Source: Pseudomonas oryzihabitans (GTDB lineage: Bacteria > Pseudomonadota > Gammaproteobacteria > Pseudomonadales > Pseudomonadaceae). Taken from it: a stretch of DNA of 64,000 bases. A model generated the notes under the pieces. That model searched no databases. It saw nothing but the letters and a program-made list of their open reading frames with translations, and was not told the DNA's origin. The first letter of the stretch is position 1; the number at the start of each line of letters is the position of its first letter. Of this stretch, positions 58,532 through 64,000 are shown one piece after another. The stretch is from assembly GCF_014522265.1 (NCBI RefSeq), contig NZ_CP017024.1, positions 1,268,001-1,332,000 on the forward strand. Direction: 5' to 3'. Position numbers and translations under genes: made by a program.

Positions 58532-59881
58532 TCAATCACGCAGGGCTTCACCGCGGGTGGCCTGAAGACGCTCCTCGACCTTGGCGGTGCTCTTCAGGTG
58601 CGGCAGGGCTGCCCAGTAGGCGGCGCCCTTCTCGGCGTCGTAGAGGCCCTCCCACTTGGCGATGACCAGCGCGGCCAAGGCGTTGCCGATCACGTTCAGG
58701 GCGGTGCGCGCCATGTCCATGATGCGATCCACACCGGCGATGAATGCCAGGCCTTCCAGCGGAATGCCGACGCTGCCCAGGGTGGCCAGGAGCACCACGA
58801 AGGAGACGCCCGGTACGCCGGCGATGCCCTTGGAGGTGACCATCAGGGTCAGCACCAGCAGCAGTTGCTGGCTCAGCGACAGGTCGATGCCATAGAGCTG
58901 GGCGATGAACAGCGCCGCGATGCTCTGGTAGAGGGTGGAGCCGTCCAGGTTGAAGGAATAGCCGGTGGGCACCACGAAGCTGGTGATGGCCTTGGGCGCG
59001 CCATAGGCCTCCATCTTCTCGATGATGCGCGGCAGCACGGTTTCCGAACTGGCGGTGGAATAGGCCAGGATCAGCTCGTCCTTGAGGATGCGGATGATGC
59101 GGAAGATCGAGAAGCCGAACAGCTTGGCCACCAGACCCAGCACGCCGAGGGCGAAGAAGCCGATGGCGACATAGACCAGCACCACCAGCTTGGCCAGCGG
59201 CAGCAGGGAGGCGAAGCCGAAGTTGGCCACGGTCACCGCGATCAGCGCGAAGACGCCGATGGGGGCGTAGTTCATGATCATGTGGGTGACCTTGAACATG
59301 GCCTCGGAAATGCCCTGGAAGACGCGCACCACCGGCTCGCGGGTGGCTTCCGGCAGGGCGCCCAGGCCCAGGCCGAACATCACCGCGAAGAAGATGATCG
59401 GCAGCATCTCGCCACGGGCGACGGCGGCGAAGACGTTGGACGGGATCAGGTTGAGGATGGTCGCGATGAAGGCGTGGTCATGCTGCACTTCCGCGGTGGT
59501 CTTCTGGTACTGAGAGATGTCGGTGGTGCCCAGGGTGCTCATGTCGATGCCGGCACCGGGTTGCACGCTGTCGGCGAAGAACAGGCCGACGACGATGGCC
59601 AGGGTGGTGACGATCTCGAAGTAGAGGATGGTCTTGAGGCCGATGCGACCGAGCTTCTTGGAGTCGCCGACGCCGGCGATGCCGACCACCAGGGTGGCGA
59701 TGACGATGGGCACCACGATCATCTTGATCAGCCGGATGAAGATGTCGCCGGCCGGCTTGAGGACGTTCGAGATCCACCAGGCCTTCTCGGCGCTGAAGTG
59801 ATTGAGCAGTGCGCCGACGGCGATCCCCAGCACGAGGCCGATAAGGATCTGCCACGCGAGGCTGAGCTTGGGCTTGGTCAT
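58532..59881 (-). CDS. gltP: Proton/glutamate-aspartate symporter
   Basis: A 449-residue DAACS family carrier. Eight membrane helices and two re-entrant hairpins; markers are AYSTASSETVLPRI (HP1 serine-rich motif), SFVVPTGYSFNLDGSTLYQ (NMDGT-like ligand motif, here NLDGS), and VTSKGIAGVPGVSFVVLLATL (HP2). NLDGS and overall sequence agree with Pseudomonas GltP rather than DctA. ATG at 59881 with AAAGGTG upstream; the open frame continuing to 60025 is not supported. Confidence 0.9.
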   Translation of the reverse strand: MTKPKLSLAWQILIGLVLGIAVGALLNHFSAEKAWWISNVLKPAGDIFIRLIKMIVVPIVIATLVVGIAGVGDSKKLGRIGLKTILYFEIVTTLAIVVGLFFADSVQPGAGIDMSTLGTTDISQYQKTTAEVQHDHAFIATILNLIPSNVFAAVARGEMLPIIFFAVMFGLGLGALPEATREPVVRVFQGISEAMFKVTHMIMNYAPIGVFALIAVTVANFGFASLLPLAKLVVLVYVAIGFFALGVLGLVAKLFGFSIFRIIRILKDELILAYSTASSETVLPRIIEKMEAYGAPKAITSFVVPTGYSFNLDGSTLYQSIAALFIAQLYGIDLSLSQQLLLVLTLMVTSKGIAGVPGVSFVVLLATLGSVGIPLEGLAFIAGVDRIMDMARTALNVIGNALAALVIAKWEGLYDAEKGAAYWAALPHLKSTAKVEERLQATRGEALRD

Positions 59882-60192
59882 GTACCGACACCTTTGTTCT
59901 ATTTGGATGGAGTTCGGGACGAACGTCACCGTGCCGGGTCGTGATGCGCAAAGCGCATGCAACGCCAACGTGGAGGGTGCGTTCAGGCTGCGGAAACGGT
60001 GCTCGAAAAGGACGAGGAGCACCAAGGCGTCACACTTTTGCCAGAGGGTAACGGGGTATGTCTAATGCCGCTGTCGCCTGCCCTATGCCGTTCCGGCATG
60101 AGGGGTCCCGAAAGGGCCGCGCAGCATACAGGCACTGGCGCCTTGCACGCCAGGCATACAGAGGCGCCGCTCATCGCGGCGCCCCATGCACG
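59882..60192. other. Intergenic region between gltP and the aldo-keto reductase
   Basis: 311 bases, no gene. It holds two hairpins: ATGCCG-TTC-CGGCAT (60085-60099) and GGCGCCGC-TCATC-GCGGCGCC (60163-60183). The second begins 10 bases after the aldo-keto reductase stop on the minus strand and may be its terminator, although no T-run follows. The gltP promoter must also lie here. Confidence 0.5.
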
Positions 60193-61023
60193 TCAGCCGT
60201 TGAAGGTGGCGGGATCGGGACCGAGGCGCTTGTCCTGATTCAGCCCGGCGATCTGCCGCAGGTCCTCGTCGTCCAGGGTGAAGTCGAAGATCTGCATGTT
60301 CTCTTCGATGCGCTTGGGCGTCTTGGATTTGGGGAAGATGATATTGCCGAGCTGGATATGCCAGCGCAGCACCACCTGGGCCGGTGTCTTGCCGTGCTTG
60401 GCGGCCAGTTGCTGCAGCACCGGGCTGCCGAGCAGCTCGCCACCCTGGGCCAGCGGACTCCAGGCCTCGGTGGCGATGCCCTTGTAGGTGTTGAAGTCGC
60501 GCAACTCCTGCTGCTGCAGCAGCGGATGGCACTCGATCTGGTTGACCACCGGCACCACGCCGGTCTCGGTCAGCAGCGTCTCGATATCGGCCTGACGGAA
60601 GTTGGATACGCCGATGGACTTCACCCGACCCTGGTTGCGCAATTCGATCAGCGCCTTCCAGCTGTCGAGGAACAAGCCCTTTTCCGGCAGTGGCCAGTGG
60701 ATCAGGTAGAGGTCGACATGCTCCAGGCCCAGCTTGGCCAGGCTGGTGTCGAAGGCGCGCAGGGCGCTGTCGTAGCCCTGGTCGGCATTCCACAGCTTGG
60801 TGGTGACGAACAGCTCGTCACGCGGCAGACCGGCCTGGGCGATGGCCTTGCCGACACCCTCTTCATTGCCGTAGATGGCAGCGGTATCTATGTGTCGGTA
60901 GCCCAGGTCGAGGGCCGTCTTGACCACCTGGGCGGTCTCTTCGGCCGGGGTCTGCCAGACCCCCAGACCAAATTGCGGAATGTGGTGACCGTCGTTGAGC
61001 TGAAGACGGGTGATCGCGGACAT
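60193..61023 (-). CDS. Aldo/keto reductase (2,5-diketo-D-gluconate reductase-like)
   Basis: 276-residue NADPH-dependent (beta/alpha)8 barrel. Catalytic tetrad: Asp and Tyr in GYRHIDTAAIYGNE, Lys in VTTKLWN, His in LYLIHWPLP. C-terminal cofactor motif IIFPKSKTPKRIEEN, as in DkgA/DkgB. Reduces aldehydes, methylglyoxal or 2,5-diketogluconate. Start ATG 61023 with AGGAG 7 bases before. Confidence 0.9.
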   Translation of the reverse strand: MSAITRLQLNDGHHIPQFGLGVWQTPAEETAQVVKTALDLGYRHIDTAAIYGNEEGVGKAIAQAGLPRDELFVTTKLWNADQGYDSALRAFDTSLAKLGLEHVDLYLIHWPLPEKGLFLDSWKALIELRNQGRVKSIGVSNFRQADIETLLTETGVVPVVNQIECHPLLQQQELRDFNTYKGIATEAWSPLAQGGELLGSPVLQQLAAKHGKTPAQVVLRWHIQLGNIIFPKSKTPKRIEENMQIFDFTLDDEDLRQIAGLNQDKRLGPDPATFNG

Positions 61024-61090
61024 GCGTCGCTCCTCTGGAATGAGTGGGATACCAGAGGTGTGACTGGTGGCGGTGGCCTTTTGCTCCCGA

Positions 61091-61453
61091 TCAGTCGAGG
61101 CGCATGGCTTCGGGCACGCTGTAACTTTCCACCCAGCCCAGCACCGTACGGCCATCCTGCTGCAGCTCGATGCGCTTCCAGCGCTGGAAGGAGCGGGTCT
61201 CGATCACCCGCACCTGGGTATCGCCGTCCAGCCGTACCAGGGTGTTGCGCACGCGTTCACGACTGCGGTCATAGACGAAGGGCCACTTGAGGACATCGAC
61301 CGGGCCGCGCAACATCCAGCCCTGCCCTTCTTCGGCAAAGCGAAAGGACACACCGCCCTCGGCACGGGCCAGGTTGCTGCCCAGCAGCAGCACGGACGCC
61401 ACGAGCAGTGAGGGGAGGATACGGCGAAGGGTCGAAAGGACATTCGGGGTCAT
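61091..61453 (-). CDS. Small secreted protein with SH3-like fold features
   Basis: 120 residues with a signal peptide (LLVASVLLLGSNLARA). The mature part alternates short beta-type segments and ends GRTVLGWVESYSVPEAMRLD, of the kind seen in bacterial SH3-like periplasmic domains. No catalytic motif. ATG at 61453. Function unknown; it may bind cell-wall material. Confidence 0.65.
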   Translation of the reverse strand: MTPNVLSTLRRILPSLLVASVLLLGSNLARAEGGVSFRFAEEGQGWMLRGPVDVLKWPFVYDRSRERVRNTLVRLDGDTQVRVIETRSFQRWKRIELQQDGRTVLGWVESYSVPEAMRLD

Positions 61454-61474
61454 ACTGGCCTCGTCTGTAGCACC

Positions 61475-61503
61475 AAAAAAAACAGCGCCCGAATCGGACG
61501 CTG
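61475..61503 (-). terminator. Intrinsic terminator after fdhA
   Basis: On the minus strand CAGCGTCC pairs with GGGCGCTG (one GU pair) and is followed by eight T; it lies ~95 bases past the fdhA stop. Confidence 0.88.
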
Positions 61504-61597
61504 CGAGGGTAGACCCTTTGGTGTGGCAAACGACTGCAGGCTTTGCCCGAGAATGCCAAATGGCCAGCATTCCCGGACAAAACCCTCGCCGCGATGG

Positions 61598-62797
61598 TCA
61601 GGCCGCGCTGAACAGCTTGTGCGGATCGATAACGAATTTCTTCGGTACGCCCGCATCGAACTCGCTGTAGCCGCGCGGGGCCTCGTCCAGGGTGATCACC
61701 TGCACGCCGACGATGTCGGCGATCTTGATGCGATCCCACATGATGGCCTGCATCAGCTGGCGGTTGTACTTCATCACCGGGGTCTGGCCGGTGTGGAAGC
61801 TGTGGGACTTGGCCCAGCCCAGACCGAAGCGGATGCTCAGGGCACCCTGCTTGGCGGCGGCGTCGACCGCGCCCGGATCGTCGGTGACGTACAGACCGGG
61901 GATGCCGATCTTGCCGGCCACCCGCACGATGCCCATCAGCGAGTTCAGCACCGTGGCCGGAGCCTCGCTCTTGGCGCCTTCGTGACCATGGCCACGGGCT
62001 TCGAAGCCGACGGCATCCACGGCGCAATCCACTTCCGGCGTGCCCAGCAGCGCGGCGATCTGCTCGTGCAGCGGAGTATCCAGGGACAGGTCGGCGATCT
62101 CGAAGCCCTGGGCCTTGGCGTGAGCCAGGCGCACCGGATTGACGTCGCCGACGATGACGACGGCGGCGCCCAGCAGGCGGGCCGAGGCGGCAGCGGCCAG
62201 GCCCACGGGGCCGGCACCGGCCACATAGACGCTGGTGCCCGGGCCGACGCCGGCGGTGACGGCGCCGTGGTAGCCGGTGGGCAGGATGTCGGACAGGCAG
62301 GTCAGGTCACGGATCTTTTCCATGGCCGCATCGCGATTCGGCAGCTTGAGCAGGTTGAAGTCGGCATAGGGGACCAGCACGTATTCGGCCTGGCCGCCGA
62401 CCCAGCCGCCCATGTCGACGTAGCCATAGGCACCGCCGGCGCGCGAGGGATTGACGGTCAGGCAGACGCCGGTGTCCTGCTCCTTGCAGGTACGGCAGCG
62501 ACCGCAGGCGACGTTGAAGGGCACCGAAACCAGATCGCCGACCTTGAGGGTCTCGACGTCACGGCCCGCTTCGATGACCTCACCGGTGATCTCGTGGCCG
62601 AGCACCAGGCCTTCGGGCGCGGTGGTCCGGCCACGCACCATGTGCTGGTCGGAACCACAGATATTGGTGGAGACCACGCGCAGGATGACGCCGTGGTCGA
62701 TACGCTTGCCCTGCGGGGTTTCCATCTTCGGGTAGGGGATGGTCTGCACCTCGACCTTGCCCGCGCCCAGATAGACGACGCCACGATTACCGGACAT
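61598..62797 (-). CDS. fdhA: Glutathione-independent formaldehyde dehydrogenase
   Basis: A 399-residue zinc medium-chain dehydrogenase oxidising formaldehyde to formate with tightly bound NAD, as in P. putida. Catalytic zinc Cys in TNICGSDQHM; structural-zinc loop CGRCRTCKEQDTGVC; nucleotide-binding GAGPVGLAAAASARLLGA. The characteristic long loop GGWVGGQAEYVLVPYADFNLLK is present. Lone gene with an own terminator; the MFS gene upstream is in the same orientation. Confidence 0.96.
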   Translation of the reverse strand: MSGNRGVVYLGAGKVEVQTIPYPKMETPQGKRIDHGVILRVVSTNICGSDQHMVRGRTTAPEGLVLGHEITGEVIEAGRDVETLKVGDLVSVPFNVACGRCRTCKEQDTGVCLTVNPSRAGGAYGYVDMGGWVGGQAEYVLVPYADFNLLKLPNRDAAMEKIRDLTCLSDILPTGYHGAVTAGVGPGTSVYVAGAGPVGLAAAASARLLGAAVVIVGDVNPVRLAHAKAQGFEIADLSLDTPLHEQIAALLGTPEVDCAVDAVGFEARGHGHEGAKSEAPATVLNSLMGIVRVAGKIGIPGLYVTDDPGAVDAAAKQGALSIRFGLGWAKSHSFHTGQTPVMKYNRQLMQAIMWDRIKIADIVGVQVITLDEAPRGYSEFDAGVPKKFVIDPHKLFSAA

Positions 62798-62964
62798 GTT
62801 GCACCTCGCTGTTGTTGTTGGACTGGCTCTAGCGGTTCGAGCCTAGTCCTCGCGAAGCACGGCGTCTGTGGGGATGGCGTTTTTGGCCATGCCGAGGTCG
62901 CCCTGGCGGGTCGGCCTGGCGAACCCGTTCACGCCGCCGGTGCGGGCGGCGCGACCGGTCGGGG

Positions 62965-64000
62965 TCAGGCGGGCGCCAGGGCTGCGGCGCGGCGCTCGCG
63001 GCTGAGCAGGTAGCAGCCGATACCCACGCCCAGCAGGGCCAGCCCCATGACGTACCAGGCCGGGCCCAGCGGATGCTCCTTGAGCATCAGGGTGACGACC
63101 ATGGGCGTCAGGCCGCCGAAGATGGCGTAGGCGACGTTGTAGGAGAACGACAGCCCCGAGAAGCGCACCTTGGGCGGAAAGGCCAGCACCATCACCCGCG
63201 GCACGCCGCCGATAACGCCGACCGCCGCACCGGCAAAGGCATAGAGCGGGAACAGCCATTCCGGATGGACCTTCAGACCGGCATAGAGCGACCAGCTGGC
63301 CAGCGCCAGGATCAGCCCGCCGACGATGAACACCGGACCGCTGCCGAAGCGATCGGACAGGGCGCCGGAAACGATGCAGCCCAGGGTCAGGAAAACGATG
63401 GCCAGACTGTTGGCCTTGAGCGCCATGGCGGCGGAGAAGCCGTACTGGGTCTGCAGCAGGGTCGGGGTCATGAGGATGACCACCACGATGCCGGCGGTGA
63501 GCATCCAGGTCAGCAGCATGGACAGGATCACGCTGCTGCGATGGTCGCGCAGCACCGCCTTGAGCGGCACTTCCTCGGCCAGCGACTTGTGGATCGCCAA
63601 TTCGGCGAACACCGGCGTCTCGTGCAGCCAGCGGCGCAGGTAGACCGAGAACAGGCCGAAGACACCGCCGATGATGAAGGGGAAGCGCCAGGCGTAGTCG
63701 GCCACCTCCAGCGGAGTGAAGACGGTATTGATCAGGGTCGCCATCAGCGAGCCGAGCAGAATGCCGAAGGTGAGGCCGGCGGTCAGGGTGCCGCAGGCAT
63801 AGCCGACGTGCTTGCCGGGGACGTGTTCCGAGACGAACACCCAGGCACCGGGCACCTCGCCGCCGATGGCCGCGCCCTGGATGATGCGCAGCACCAGCAG
63901 CAGGATCGGCGCGGCCACGCCGATCTGGGCGTAGGTGGGCATCAGGCCCATGCCCAGGGTCGGCAGCGCCATCATGAAGATGCTCAGAGTGAACATCTTC
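62965..64000 (-). CDS. MFS transporter, metabolite:H+ symporter type (5' end outside window)
   Basis: The last ~345 residues of a 12-helix major facilitator. RIIQGAAIGGEVPGAWVFVSEHVP is the transmembrane-5 signature of the metabolite:H+ symporter group (ShiA/KgtP/ProP relatives), and VSGALSDRFGSGPVFIVGG the conserved RxGR-like loop between helices 8 and 9. The frame stays open to the window edge (63999), so the first helices are missing. Substrate cannot be called. Confidence 0.85.
   Translation of the reverse strand, partial: KMFTLSIFMMALPTLGMGLMPTYAQIGVAAPILLLVLRIIQGAAIGGEVPGAWVFVSEHVPGKHVGYACGTLTAGLTFGILLGSLMATLINTVFTPLEVADYAWRFPFIIGGVFGLFSVYLRRWLHETPVFAELAIHKSLAEEVPLKAVLRDHRSSVILSMLLTWMLTAGIVVVILMTPTLLQTQYGFSAAMALKANSLAIVFLTLGCIVSGALSDRFGSGPVFIVGGLILALASWSLYAGLKVHPEWLFPLYAFAGAAVGVIGGVPRVMVLAFPPKVRFSGLSFSYNVAYAIFGGLTPMVVTLMLKEHPLGPAWYVMGLALLGVGIGCYLLSRERRAAALAPA

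Overview
The window is a high-GC, gene-dense chromosomal segment of a Pseudomonas. Three blocks match gene orders known from P. aeruginosa: rep / xpt / dadX-ridA-dadA / lrp / rpmB-rpmG / recG-oxyR; the biotin cluster bioBFHCD; and mexS-mexT-mexEF-oprN. Protein content (a secreted two-glycosidase protein, an added curlin-repeat gene) and repeat families suggest a member of the P. oryzihabitans/psychrotolerans group; this species assignment is inference. No rRNA, tRNA, CRISPR array, prophage or insertion sequence was found.

Layout. 1-5.2 kb: 3' end of rep, a cluster of GAGAGGG palindromes, then two secreted clan-A glycosidase genes on the minus strand; the larger carries a GH5 domain whose nucleophile is Gly. 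5.3-14.1 kb: DinB-like protein, PuuR-like regulator, D/L-alanine catabolism (dadX-ridA-dadA) with divergent lrp, a methyltransferase with a frameshift at its start, an amine oxidoreductase and a phospholipase-D-like lipoprotein. 14.3-20.4 kb: biotin operon, a curlin-repeat protein and an orphan flagellar-rod-like small protein. 20.4-26.6 kb: chemoreceptor, xpt, two cysteine-cluster proteins, a second FtsI-type transpeptidase and a thioesterase.

26.6-35.3 kb: phoPQ without oprH, but with an array of four GTTCAG repeats and a short terminated transcript unit upstream; zinc uptake (znuA, zur-znuC-znuB) with a Zur-like site; an orphan SsuA; and a membrane acyltransferase preceded by a perfect CTTAAG-N5-CTTAAG (PmrA-type) site. 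35.3-44.1 kb: mexS, mexT, a Gly-rich secreted peptide, mexE, mexF (one-base frameshift) and oprN, with MexT-like sites before mexS/mexT and mexE. 44.1-50.3 kb: the Sha/Mrp multisubunit cation/proton antiporter operon behind a structured leader. 50.4-64 kb: peptide-binding protein, rpmB-rpmG, HDOD protein, recG, oxyR, an NAD-dependent epimerase-like protein, gltP, aldo-keto reductase, a small secreted protein, fdhA and a truncated MFS transporter.

The shared theme is envelope and stress homeostasis: Mg2+/polymyxin (phoPQ, PmrA-like site), zinc, peroxide (oxyR), electrophile/efflux (mexS-mexT-mexEF), and Na+/pH (sha). The most interesting non-coding signals are the phoP leader, the sha leader, and a pair of palindromic elements (32.3 kb and 49.8 kb) whose arms change in a compensatory way. 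Two one-base frameshifts (10.41 kb in a C6 tract, 40.08 kb in mexF) may be real or may be sequencing errors.
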